NCBI GenBank assembly: GCA_037013495.1
Contig: JAZDXN010000013.1
Span: 2,418,001-2,482,000 of the forward strand
Source of the DNA: Hippophae tibetana
Lineage: Eukaryota; Streptophyta; Magnoliopsida; Rosales; Elaeagnaceae
Length of the DNA: 64,000 bases
Direction of reading: 5' to 3'
The position numbers were made by a program, and so were the translations under genes. The notes below the pieces were generated by a model. It made no database searches and was not told the origin of the DNA. It saw only the letters and a program-made list of their open reading frames with translations. Shown piece by piece: positions 52,895-64,000 of this stretch (its first letter is position 1; each line of letters opens with the position of its first letter).

Positions 52895-55753
52895 TTACAT
52901 ACGGTACTTTCTTTGCATCATTAGTAAAAGATATATCCTCGAAACAAGCTTTTAGCAATTAGTTACTTGTTATTGGATGGGTTTTCCTCATTACAGTAGG
53001 TTCCAAAATACCTAAGTGGTCTAATTTCAAATGCTACATTTTTTACGAGTGCTAATTAATCTATGTATAATTTAACGATGCAAATTGTCGGATACACCCT
53101 CCTGCGTATCTTCCTTCAATGACAAGGTACGTGATCGGTTAACCACAAAACCTTATATACTTACATCCACAATGCTTCTATGTATAATATTTTGTCACTT
53201 ATGTTTTGTCTTACACTTTCTAGCCAACAAGATATATTTGCTCGTCATTGTGGCAAACCAATCTAAACAAAATCATTTTGTAGTTAGACGTATTGATGGA
53301 GCATTCTATAACTTGGAACCTGTAGATTTGATACCTCAATGTACGTAAATTATGGTCAAACTCATGATTGCATGTCCAAGCGGAGAGGCACTTCGTTGTA
53401 GATTCCTAGGTTTAGAAACACCTTATCCTTTTGCACACAACCGTGTTCAATTTTATCAAGAATAGATTTATCTTCTTCTAGTCCTTGAAACTCAACAAGC
53501 CATATAGGAGATGAAAAGGTTGGAATGCATTACGTAAGTTTTTTGGTAACTTGAGTGTTTTATATTTGGGTTTTTAGTCGATTTCTCTTTGTGAAGTTTG
53601 AAGTAATCTTTACTAACGGTACTTTCTTTGCATCATTAGTAAAAGATATATCCTCGAAACAAGCTTTTAGCAATTAGTTACTTGTTATTGAAGGGGTTTT
53701 CCTCATTACAGTAGGTTCCAAAATACCGAAGTGGTCTAATTTCAAATGCTACACTTTTTATGAGTGCTAATTAATCTATGTATAATTTAACGATGCAAAG
53801 TGTTGGACACACGCTCCTGCGTATCATCCTTCAATGACAAGGTATGTGATCGGTTAACCACGAAACATTAAATACTTACATCCACAATGCTTCTATGTAT
53901 AATATTTTGTCTCTTATGTTTTAGCTTACACTTTCTAGCGAACAAGATATATTTGCTCGTCATTGTGGAAAACCTATCTAAACAATATCATTTTGCAGTT
54001 AGAAATATTGATGGAGCATTCTATAATTTGCAACCTGTAGTTTTGATACCTCAATGTACGTAAATTACGGTCAATCTCATGATTGCATGTCAAAGCGGAG
54101 AGGCACTTCGTTGTAGATTCCTAGGGTTAGAAACACCTTATCCTTTTGCACACAACCGTGTTCATTTTCATCAAGAATAGATTCATATTCTTCTGCTCCT
54201 TGAAATTCAACAAGCCATATAAGAGATGAAAAGGTTGGAATGCATTAAACAAGTTTTTTTGGTAACTTAAGCGTTTTATATTTGGGTTTTTAGTCTATTT
54301 CTCTTTGTGAAGTTTGAAGTAATCTTTACAAACGGTACTTTCTTGCATCATTAGTAAATGAAATATCCTCGAAACAAGCTTTTAGCAATTACTTACTTGT
54401 TATTGAATGGGTTTTCCTCATTACAGTAGGTTCCAAAATACCGAAGTGGTCTAATTTCAAATGCTACATTTTTTATGAGTGCTAATTAATCTATGTATAA
54501 TTTAACGATGCAAAGTGTCAGAACCACGCTCCTGCATATCTTCCTTCAATGACAAGGTACGTGATCGGGTAACCACGAAACCTTAATACTTACATCCACA
54601 ATGCTTCTTTGTATAATATTTTGTCACTTATGTTTTGTCTTACACTTTCTAGCCAACAAGATATATTTGCTCGTCATTATGGCAAACCTATCTAAACAAA
54701 TTCATTTTGTAGTTAGACCTACTGATGGAGCATTCTATAACTTGGAACCTGTAGTTTTGATACCTCAATGTACGTAAATTATGGTCAAACTCATGATTAC
54801 ATGTCAAAGCGGAGAGGCATTTCGTTGTAGATTCCTAGGATTAGAAACACCTTATCCTTTGGCACACAACCAGGTTCAATTTCATCAAGAATAGATTTAT
54901 CTTCTTCTGGTCCTTGAAAACTCAACAAGCCATATAGGAGATGAAAAGGTTGGAATGCATTAAGTAAGTTTTTTGGTAACTTGAGTGTTTTATATTTGGG
55001 TTTTTAGTCGATTTCTCTTTATGAAGTTTGAAGTAATCTTTACAAACAGTACTTTCTTTGCATCATTAGTAAAAGATATATCCTCGAAAAAGGCTTTTAG
55101 CAATTAGTTACTTGTTATTGGATGGGTTTCCTCATTACAGTAGGTTCCAAAATACCTAAGTGGTCTAATTTCAAATGCTACATTTTTTACGAGTGGTAAT
55201 TAATCTATGTATAATTTAACGATGCAAAGTGTCGGATACACCCTCCTCCGTATCTTCCTTCAATGACAAGGTACGTGATCGGTTAACCACGAAACCTTAA
55301 ATACTTACATCCACAATGCTTCTATGTATAATATTTTGTCACTTATGTTTTGTCTTACACTTTCTAGCCAACAAGATATATTTGCTCGTCATTGTGGCAA
55401 ACCTATCTAAACAAAATCATTTTGTAGTTAGACCTATTGATGGAGCATTCTATCACTTGGAACCTGTAGTTTTGATACCTCAATGTACGTAAATTATGGT
55501 CAAACTCATGATTGCATGTCAAAGCGGAGAGGCACTTCGTTGTAGATTCCTAGGTTTAGAAACACCTAATCCTTTGGCACACAACCGTGTTCAATTTCAT
55601 CAAGAATAGATTTATCTTCTTCTGGTCCTTGAAACTCAACAAGCCATATAGGAGATGAAAAGGTTGGAATGCATTAAGTAAGTTTTTTGGTAACTTGAGT
55701 GTTTTATATTTGGCTTTTTAGTCGATTTCTCTTTGTGAAGTTTGAAGTAATCT
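52895..55753. repeat. Tetramer HOR D, single copy in super-repeat 2
   Basis: Units start at 52895, 53610, 54326 and 55040 and follow the order 'ttacatacgg', 'ttactaacgg', 'actttcttgcatc', 'ttacaaacagt'. Super-repeat 1 has two copies here. The last unit is one base short ('gggtttcctc') and carries the end marks of the second tetramer D of copy 1 ('ttttgtagttag', 'agccatatagg'). The remaining copy is therefore probably a D1/D2 recombinant. Confidence 0.88.
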
Positions 55754-56469
55754 TTACTAACGGTACATTCTTTGCATCATTAGTAAAAGATATATCCTCG
55801 AAACAAGCTTTTAGCAATTAGTTACTTGTTATTGAAGGGGTTTTCCTCATTACAGTAGGTTCCAAAATACCGAAGTGGTCTAATTTCAAATGCTACACTT
55901 TTTATGAGTGCTAATTAATCTATGTATAATTTAACGATGCAAAGTGTTGGACACACGCTCCTGCGTATCATCCTTCAATGACAAGGTATGTGATCGGTTA
56001 ACCACGAAACATTAAATACTTACATCCACAATGCTTCTATGTATAATATTTTGTCTTTTATGTTTTAGCTTACACTTTCTAGCGAACAAGATATATTTGC
56101 TCGTCATTGTGTAAAACCTATCTAAACAATATCATTTTGCAGTTAGAAATATTGATGGAGCATTCTATAATTTGCAACCTGTAGTTTTGATACCTCAATG
56201 TACGTAAATTACGGTCAATCTCATGATTGCATGTCAAAGCGGAGAGGCACTTCGTTGTAGATTCCTAGGGTTAGAAACACCTTATCCTTTTGCACACAAC
56301 CGTGTTCATTTTCATCAAGAATAGATTCATATTCTTCTGCTCCTTGAAATTCAACAAGCCATATAAGAGATGAAAAGGTTGGAATGCATTAAACAAGTTT
56401 TTTTGGTAACTTAAGCGTTTTATATTTGGGTTTTTAGTCTATTTCTCTTTGTGAAGTTTGAAGTAATCT

Positions 56470-57183
56470 TTACAAACGGTACTTTCTTGCATCATTAGTA
56501 AAAGAAATATCCTCGAAACAAGCTTTTAGCAATTACTTACTTGTTATTGAATGGGTTTTCCTCATTACAGTAGGTTCCAAAATACCGAAGTGGTCTAATT
56601 TCAAATGCTACTTTTTTTATGAGTGTTAATTAATCTATGTATAATTTAACGATGCAAAGTGTCGGATACACCCTCCTCCGTATCTTCCTTCAATGACAAG
56701 GTACGTGATCGGTTAACCACGAAACCTTAAATACTTACATCCACAATGCTTCTATGTATAATATTTTGTCACTTATGTTTTGTCTTACACTTTCTAGCCA
56801 ACAAGATATATTTGCTCGTCATTGTGGCAAACCAATCTAAACAAAATCATTTTGTAGTTAGACGTATTGATGGAGCATTCTATAACTTGGAACCTGTAGA
56901 TTTGATACCTCAATGTACGTAAATTATGGTCAAACTCATGATTGCATGTCCAAGCGGAGAGGCACTTCGTTGTAGATTCCTAGGTTTAGAAACACCTTAT
57001 CCTTTTGCACACAACCGTGTTCAATTTCATCAAGAATAGATTTATCTTCTTCTGGTCCTTGAAACTCAACAAGCCATATAGGAGATGAAAAGGTTGGAAT
57101 GCATTACGTAGGTTTTTTGGTAACTTGAGTGTTTTATATTTGGGTTTTTAGTCGATTTTTCTTTGTGAAGTTTGAAGTAATCT
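56470..57183. repeat. Mosaic monomer
   Basis: The start ('actttcttgcatc', 'cgaaacaagc') is of the type at 32876/54326. The middle ('gatacaccctcctccg') is of the type at 33590/36450. The end ('caaaccaatc', 'agacgtattg', 'gtagatttg') is the even dimer type at 37881. The partner by position (37881) has the even dimer type throughout. At least two switches within 714 bp are needed, which fits short-patch conversion or repeated unequal exchange. Confidence 0.75.
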
Positions 57184-59330
57184 TTACTAACGGTACTTTC
57201 TTTGCATCATTAGTAAAAGATATATCCTCGAAACAAGCTTTTAGCAATTAGTTACTTGTTATTGAAGGGGTTTTCCTCATTACAGTAGGTTCCAAAATAC
57301 CGAAGTGGTCTAATTTCAAATGCTACACTTTTTATGAGTGCTAATTAATCTATGTATAATTTAACGATGCAAAGTGTTGGACACACGCTCCTGCGTATCA
57401 TCCTTCAATGACAAGGTATGTGATCGGTTAACCACGAAACATTAAATACTTACATCCACAATGCTTCTATGTATAATATTTTGTCTCTTATGTTTTAGAT
57501 TACACTTTCTAGCGAACAAGATATATTTGCTCGTCATTGTGGAAAACCTATCTAAACAATATCATTTTGCAGTTAGAAATATTGATGGAGCATTCTATAA
57601 TTTGCAACCTGTAGTTTTGATACCTCAATGTACGTAAATTATGGTCAAACTCATGATTGCATGTCAAAGCGGAGAGGCACTTCGTTGTAGATTCCTAGGG
57701 TTAGAAACACCTTATCCTTTTGCACACAACCGTGTTCATTTTCATCAAGAATAGATTCATATTCTTCTGCTCCTTGAAATTCAACAAGCCATACAAGAGA
57801 TGAAAAGGTTGGAATGCATTAAACAAGTTTTTTTGGTAACTTGAGCGTTTTATATTTGGGTTTTTAGTCTATTTCTCTTTGTGAAGTTTGAAGTAATCTT
57901 TACAAACTGCACTTTCTTTGCATCATTAGTAAAAGAAATATCCTCGAAATAAGCTTTTAGCAATTACTTACTTGTTATTGAATGGGTTTTCCTCATTACA
58001 GTAGGTTCCAAAATACCGAAGTGGTCAAATTTCAAATGCTACATTTTTTACGAGTGCTAATTAATCTATGTATAATTTAACGATGCAAAGTGTCAGATAC
58101 ACCCTCCTGCGTATCTTCCTTCATTGACAAGGTACGTGATCGGTTCACCACGAAACCTTAAATACTTACATCCACAATGCTTCTATGTATAATATTTTGT
58201 CACTTATGTTTTGTCTTACACTTTCTAGCCAACAAGATATATTTGCTCGTCATTGTGGCAAACCAATCTAAACAAAATCATTTTGTAGTTAGACGTATTG
58301 ATGGAGCATTCTATAACTTGGAACCTGTAGATTTGATACCTCAATGTACGTAAATTATGGTCAAACTCATGATTGCATGTCCAAGCGGAGAGGCAGTTCG
58401 TTGTAGATTCCTAGGTTTAGAAACACCTTATCCTTTTGCACACAACCGTGTTCAATTTCATCAAGAATAGATTTATCTTCTTCTGGTCCTTGAAACTCAA
58501 CAAGCCATATAGGAGATGAAAAGGTTGGAATGCATTACATAGGTTTTTTGGTAACTTGAGTGTTTTATATTTGGGTTTTTAGTCGATTTTTCTTTGTGAA
58601 GTTTGAAGTAATCTTTACTAACGGTACTTTCTTTGCATCATTAGTAAAAGATATATCCTCGAAACAAGCTTTTAGCAATTAGTTACTTGTTATTGAAGGG
58701 GTTTTCCTCATTACAGTAGGTTCCAAAATACCGAAGTGGTCTAATTTCAAATGCTACACTTTTTATGAGTGCTAATTAATCTATGTATAATTTAACGATG
58801 CAAAGTGTTGGACACACGCTCCTGCGTATCATCCTTCAATGACAAGGTATGTGATCGGTTAACCACGAAACATTAAATACTTACATCCACAATGTTTCTA
58901 TGTATAATATTTTGTCTCTTATGTTTTAGATTACACTTTCTAGCGAACAAGATATATTTGCTCGTCATTGTGGAAAACCTATCTAAACAATATCATTTTG
59001 CAGTTAGAAATATTGATGGAGCATTCTATAATTTGCAACCTGTAGTTTTGATACCGCAATGTACGTAAATTATGGTCAAACTCATGATTGCATGTCAAAG
59101 CGGAGAGGCACTTCGTTTTAGATTCCTAGGGTTAGAAACACCTTATCCTTTTGCACACAACCGTGTTCATTTTCATCAAGAATAGATTCATATTCTTCTG
59201 CTCCTTGAAATTCAACAAGCCATACAAGAGATGAAAAGGTTGGAATGCATTAAACAAGTTTTTTTGGTAACTTGAGCGTTTTATATTTGGGTTTTTAGTC
59301 TATTTCTCTTTGTGAAGTTTGAAGTAATCT

Positions 59331-60046
59331 TTACAAACGGTACTTTCTTTGCATCATTAGTAAAATAAATATCCTCGAAATAAGCTTTTAGCAATTACTT
59401 ACTTGTTATTGAATGGGTTTTCCTCATTACAGTAGGTTCCAAAATACCGAAGTGGTCTAATTTCAAATGCTACCCTTTTTATGAGTGCTAATTAATCTAT
59501 GTATAATTTAATGATGCAAAGTGTTGGACACACGCTCCTGCGTATCATCCTTCAATGACAAGGTATGTGATCGGTTAACCACGAAACATTAAATACTTAC
59601 ATCCACAATGCTTCTATGTATAATATTTTGTCTCTTATGTTTTAGCTTACACTTTCTAGCGAACAAGATATATTTGCTCGTCATTGTGGAAAACCTATCT
59701 AAACAATATCATTTTGCAGTTAGAAATATTGATGGAGCATTCTATAATTTGCAACCTGTAGTTTTGATACCTCAATGTACGTAAATTATGGTCAAACTCA
59801 TGATTGCATGTCAAAGCGGAGAGGCACTTCGTTGTAGATTCCTAGGGTTAGAAACAATTTATCCTTTTGCACACAACCGTGTTCATTTTCATCAAGAATA
59901 GATTCATATTCTTCTGCTCCTTGAAATTCAACAAGCCATATAAGAGATGAAAAGGTTGGAATGCATTAAACAAGTTTTTTTGGTAACTTGAGCGTTTTAT
60001 ATTTGGGTTTTTAGTCTATTTCTCTTTGTGAAGTTTGAAGTAATCT
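59331..60046. repeat. Fusion monomer from loss of one dimer member
   Basis: The start ('gtaaaataaatatcc', 'cgaaataagc', 'gaatggg') is that of the even dimer unit at 40743. From 'ctaccctttttatgag' on it has 'aatttaatgatg' and 'gtgttggacac', marks of the odd unit at 41458. One whole 716-bp period is missing between the two, exactly as an in-phase unequal exchange would produce. The end ('tataagagatg') is of the 32160/53610 type. Confidence 0.82.
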
Positions 60047-62189
60047 TTACAAACGGTACTTTCTTTGCATCATTAGTAAAAGAAATATCCTCGAAACAAG
60101 CTTTTAGCAATTACTTACTTGTTATTGAATGGGTTTTCCTCATTACAGTAGATTCCAAAATACCGAAGTGGTCTAATTTCAAATGCTACATTTTTTATGA
60201 GTGCTAATTAATCTATGTATAATTTAACGATGCAAAGTGTCAGACACACGCTCCTGCATATCTTCCTTCAATGACAAGGTACGTGATCGGGTAACTACGA
60301 AACCTTAATACTTACATCCACAATGCTTCTATGTATAATATTTTGTCACTTATGTTTTGTCTTACACTTTCTAGCCAACAAGATATATTTGCTCGTCATT
60401 ATGGAAAACCTATCTAAACAAATTCATTTTGTAGTTAGACCTACTGATGGAGCATTCTATAACTTGGAACCTGTAGTTTTGATACCTCAATGTACGTAAA
60501 TTATGGTCAAACTCATGATTACATGTCAAAGCGGAGAGGCACTTCGTTGTAGATTCCTAGGTTTAGAAACACCTTATCCTTTGGCACACAACCAGGTTCA
60601 ATTTCATCAAGAATAGATTTATCTTCTTCTGGTCCTTGAAACTCAAAAAGCCATATAGGAGATGAAAAGGTTGGAATGCATTAAGTAAGTTTTTTCGTAA
60701 CTTGAGTGTTTTATATTTGGGTTTTTAGTCGATTTCTCTTTGTGAAGTTTGAAGTAATCTTTACAAACTGTACTTTCTTTGCATCATTAGTAAAAGATAT
60801 ATCCTCGAAACAAGCTTTTAGCAATTAGTTACTTGTTATTTAATGGGTTTTCCTCATTACAGTAGGTTCCAAAATACCTAAGTGGTCTAATTTCAAATGC
60901 TACATTTTTTATGGGTGCTAATTAATCTATGTATAATTTAACGATGCAAACTGTCGGACACACGCTCCTGCGTATCTTTCTTCAATGACAAGGTACGTAA
61001 TCGGTTAACCACGAAACATTAAATACTTACATCCACAATGCTTCTATGTTTAATATTTTGTTTCTTATGTTTTATCTTACTCTTTCTAGCGAACAAGATA
61101 TATTTGCTCGTCATTGTGGCAAACCTATCTAAACAAAATCATTTTGCAGTTAGACCTATTGATGGAGCATTCTATAACTTGGAACCTGTAGTTTTGATAC
61201 CTAAATGTACGTAAATTATGGTCAAACTCATGATTGCATGTCAATGCGGAGAGGCACCTCGTTGTAGATTCCTAGGTTTAGAAACACCTTATCCTTTGGC
61301 ACACAACCGTGTTCAATTTCATCAAGAATAGATTTATCTTCTTCTGATCCTTGAAACTCAACAAGCCATGTAGGAGATAAAAACGTTGGAATGCATTAAG
61401 TATGTTTTTTGGTAACTTGAGTGTTTTATATTTGGGTTTTTAGTCGATTTCACTTTGTGAAGTTTGAAGTAATCTTTACAAACGGTACTTTCTTTGCATC
61501 ATTAGTAAAAGATATATCCTCGAAACAAGCTTTTAGCAATTAGTTACTTGTTATTGAATGGGTTTTCCTCATTACAGTAGGTTCCAAAATACCGAAGTGG
61601 TCTAATTTCAAATGCTACATTTTTTATGAGTGCTAATTAATCTATGTATAATTTAACGATGCAAAGTGTAGGACACACGCTTCTGCGTATCTTCCTTCAA
61701 TGACAAGGTACGTGATCGGTTAACCCCGAAACCTTAAATACTTACATCCACAATGCTTGTATGTATAATATTTTGTCACTTATGTTTTATCTTACACTTT
61801 CTACGACCAAGATATATTAGCTCGTCATTGTGGCAAACCTATCTAAACAAAATCATTTTGCAGTTAGATCTATTGATGGAGCATACTATAACTTGGAACC
61901 TGTAGTTTTGATACCTCAATGTACGTAAATTATGGTCAAACTCATGATTGCATGTCAGAGCGGAGAGGCACTTCGTTGTAGATTCCTAGGTTTAGAAACA
62001 CCTTATCCTTTTGCACACAACCGTGTTCAATTTCATCAAGACTAGATTTATCTTCTTCTGGTCCTTGAAACTCAACAAGCCATATAGGAGATGAAAAGGT
62101 TGGAATGCATTAAGTAAGTTTTTTGGTAACTTGAGTGTTTTATATTTTTGTTTTTAGTCTTTTTCTCTTTGTGAAGTTTGAAGTAATCT
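60047..62189. repeat. Trimer HOR B, copy 1 (2143 bp)
   Basis: Units start at 60047, 60761 and 61476 (714, 715 and 714 bp). The first resembles unit 3 of tetramer D ('cctgcatatc', 'gatcgggtaac', 'ccttaatactt'). The second has 'ttacaaactgtac', 'atgggtgcta' and 'gtttaatattttg'. The third has 'gcttgtatg' and 'gaccaagatata'. The same three types follow at +2143 bp. Apart from reusing a D-type monomer, this trimer is unrelated to trimer A. Confidence 0.9.
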
Positions 62190-64000
62190 TTACAAACGGT
62201 ACTTTCTTTGCATCATTAGTAAAAGAAATATCCTCGAAACAAGCTTTTAGCAATTACTTACTTGTTATTGAATGGGTTTTCCTCATTACAGTAGGTTCCA
62301 AAATACCGAAGTGGTCTAATTTAAAATGCTATATTTTTTATGAGTGCTAATTAATCTATGTATAATTTAACGATGCAAAGTGTCAGACAAACGCTCCTGC
62401 ATATCATCCTTCAATGACAAGGTACGTGATCGGGTAACCACGAAACCTTAATACTTACATCCATAATGCTTCTATGTATAATATTTTGTCACTTATGTTT
62501 TGTCTTACACTTTCTAGCCAACAAGATATATTTGCTCGTCATTATGGAAAACCTATCTAAACAAATTCATTTTGTAGTTAGACCTACTGATGGCGCATTC
62601 TATAACTTGGATCCTGTAGTTTTGATACCTCAATGTACGTAAATTATGGTCAAACTCACGATTACATGTCAAAGCGGAGAGGCACTTCGTTGTAGATTCC
62701 TAGGTTTAGATACACCTTATCCTTTGGCACACAACCAGGTTCAATTTCATCAAGAATAGATTTATCTTCTTCTGGTCCTTGAAACTTAAAAAGCCATATA
62801 GGAGATGAAAAGGTTGGAATGCATTAAGTAAGTTTTTTCGTAACTTGAGTGTTTTATATTTGGGTTTTTAGTCGATTTCTCTTTGTGAAGTTTGAAGTAA
62901 TCTTTACAAACTGTACTTTCTTTGCATCATTAGTAAAAGATATATCCTCGAAACAAGCTTTTAGCAATTAGTTACTTGTTATTTTAATGGGTTTTCCTCA
63001 TTACAGTAGGTTCCAAAATACCTAAGTGGTCTAATTTCAAATGCTACATTTTTTATGGGTGCTAATTAATCTATGTATAATTTAACGATGCAAACTGTCG
63101 GACACACGCTCCTGCATATCTTTCTTCAATGACAAGGTACGTAATCGGTTAACCACGAAACATTAAATACTTACATCCACAATGCTTCTATGTTTAATAT
63201 TTTGTTTCTTATGTTTTATCTTACTCTTTCTAGCGAACAAGATATATTTGCTCGTCATTGTGGCAAACCTATCTAAACAAAATCATTTTGCAGTTAGACC
63301 TATTGATGGAGCATTCTATAACTTGGAAGCTGTAGTTTTTATACCTCAATGTACGTAAATTATGGTCAAACTCATGATTGCATGTCAAAGTGGAGAGGCA
63401 CTTCTTTGTAGATTCCTAGGTTTAGAAACACCTTATCCTTTGGCACACAACCGTGTTCAATCTCATCAAGAATAGATTTATCTTCTTCTGGTCCTTGAAA
63501 CTCACCAAGCCATATAAGAGATGAAAAGGTTGGAATGCATTAAGTAAGTTTTTTGGTAACTTGAGTGTTTTATATTTGGGTTTTAGTCGATTTCTCTTTG
63601 TGAAGTTTGAAGTAATCTTTTCAAACGGTACTTTCTTTGCATCATTAGTAAAAGATATATCCTCGAAACAAGCTTTTAGCAATTAGTTACTTGTTATTGG
63701 ATGGGTTTTCCTCATTACAGTAGGTTCCAAAATACCGAAGTGGTCTAATTTCAAATGCTACATTTTTTATGGGTGCTAATTAATCTATGTATAATTTAAC
63801 GATGCAAACTGTCGGACACACGCTCCTGCGTATCTTTCTTCAATGACAAGGTACGTAATTGGGTAACCACGAAACATTAAATACTTACATCCACAATGCT
63901 TGTATGTATAATATTTTGTCAATTATGTTTTATCTTACACTTTCTAGCGACCAAGATATATATGCTCGTCATTGTGGCAAACCTATCTAAACAAAATCAT
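62190..64000. repeat. Trimer HOR B, copy 2, cut by the window end
   Basis: Units start at 62190, 62904 and 63619; the last is only 382 bp because the window ends. Offsets to copy 1 are 2143 bp for all three. The first ~230 bases of the last unit look more like the unit at 62904 ('atgggtgcta', 'aactgtcgg'). Its later part has 'gcttgtatg' and 'gcgaccaag', as in 61476. The array clearly continues beyond the window. Confidence 0.9.

Larger units (their letters stand above)
42173..60046. repeat. Super-repeat copy 2: 25 monomers, 17,874 bp, rearranged
   Basis: Units start at 42173, 42882, 43599, 44316, 45032, 45741, 46458, 47175, 47891, 48600, 49315, 50033, 50748, 51465, 52180, 52895, 53610, 54326, 55040, 55754, 56470, 57184, 57900, 58615 and 59331. 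Compared with copy 1 there is one more tetramer C (+4 units), one tetramer D fewer (-4) and one dimer member fewer (-1). This accounts for 26 becoming 25 and for the length, 18,591+2859-2860-716=17,874 bp. All changes keep the monomer phase. Confidence 0.85.
55754..60046. repeat. Dimer HOR in super-repeat 2, with two recombinant units
   Basis: Units start at 55754, 56470, 57184, 57900, 58615 and 59331. Odd-type units (55754, 57184, 58615) start 'ttactaacgg' like their partners 18,588-18,589 bp upstream. The unit at 56470 is a mosaic. The unit at 59331 is a fusion of the partners of 40743 and 41458. The units at 57184-59330 follow 38596-40742 closely, sharing for example 'cgaaataagc' and 'cattgacaagg'. 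Confidence 0.86.
1..64000. repeat. Tandem satellite array, ~715-bp monomer, ~89.5 copies
   Basis: The same AT-rich unit returns every 709-719 bp from the first to the last base, always in the same orientation. Landmarks seen in order in nearly every unit are the 'ttacaaacggtac' start, 'gcaattagttacttgttat', 'taatctatgtataattt', 'caagatatatttgctcgt', 'ggagcattctataact', 'gtagattcctagg', 'cacaaccgtgttcaat' and 'gatgaaaaggttgg'. Many units keep one AAGCTT site in the same place, so a HindIII ladder is expected. The mean unit is 714.8 bp (63,618 bp over 89 units). There is no spacer, transposon, inverted unit or gene anywhere. The family is not recognised. Position in the chromosome (centromeric, pericentromeric, subtelomeric or knob) cannot be told from sequence alone. 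Confidence 0.98.

Noticed and set aside
62135-62350. 71-codon plus-strand frame and the 86-codon minus-strand frame at 63422-63682
   Set aside because: Both cross monomer boundaries and are open only in these individual units; chance frames in AT-rich repeat.
1-64000. CRISPR array
   Set aside because: Repeats are ~715 bp and contiguous without unique spacers. This is a eukaryotic-type satellite.
1-64000. 5S rDNA or rDNA intergenic-spacer repeats
   Set aside because: No 5S gene or other rRNA gene segment is seen in any unit, and no pyrimidine- or GC-rich spacer pattern.
1-64000. Plant telomere-like sequence ('tttgggtttttag' in each unit)
   Set aside because: It is a single degenerate occurrence per monomer, not tandem TTTAGGG, so it gives no evidence of a telomere or interstitial telomeric repeat.
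1-64000. CENP-B box
   Set aside because: The TTCG and CGAA sites in the monomer ('acttcgttgtag', 'cctcgaaac') lack the other required bases of the 17-bp box on either strand.
1-64000. TATA-like motifs ('gtataatatttt', 'gatatatttg') as promoters
   Set aside because: They are expected in AT-rich DNA and occur in each monomer. Nothing in the sequence shows transcription.
1-64000. LTR retrotransposon or other mobile element with long direct repeats
   Set aside because: The long direct repeats are multiples of the monomer, in phase. There are no termini, target-site duplications, primer-binding site or polymerase frames.

Overview
The whole 64-kb window is one uninterrupted satellite DNA array. 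A monomer of about 715 bp (usually 709-719 bp, AT-rich, roughly one third G+C in a few lines counted by hand) is repeated head to tail in one orientation about 89.5 times. Using the recurrent 'ttacaaacggtac' segment as the start of each unit, I followed the phase from base 1 to base 64000. I found no gene, RNA gene, transposon, inverted unit or spacer between units. This is eukaryotic heterochromatin-type sequence such as a centromeric, pericentromeric, subtelomeric or knob array. The AT-rich, long-monomer style fits a land plant, but I do not recognise the family, and an insect or other eukaryote cannot be excluded.

The interest is in the higher-order structure. From left to right the higher-order repeat (HOR) changes repeatedly: a 5-monomer HOR of about 3588 bp in two copies (1-7176); a 3-monomer HOR of 2150 bp (about 7557-13554) that ends in a monomer with a 72-bp deletion; a run of divergent single monomers (13555-18569); four closely similar monomers at exact 716-bp spacing (18570-21433); and a short transition (21434-23581). 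Then comes a super-repeat of about 18.6 kb and 26 monomers (23582-42172), followed by a second, rearranged copy of 25 monomers (42173-60046). The right end is a second kind of 3-monomer HOR with a 2143-bp period (60047-64000, cut by the window end).

Each super-repeat contains smaller HORs: a 4-monomer unit C of 2859-2860 bp, a 4-monomer unit D of 2860 bp and a 2-monomer unit of 1431 bp. Copy 2 has one extra tetramer C, one fewer tetramer D and one fewer dimer monomer. The monomer count balances exactly (26+4-4-1=25). A 343-bp tract at 27121-27463 reads as identical to 15674-16016, in the older left part of the array, and looks like a gene-conversion patch or long-range exchange.

No protein-coding gene is annotated. 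The short open frames (62-97 codons) lie at equivalent positions of the monomer and exist only where a particular monomer has lost a stop codon, so they are treated as chance frames inside the satellite. Coordinates of units come from reading the sequence by eye. Identity statements are by-eye comparisons, not alignments.
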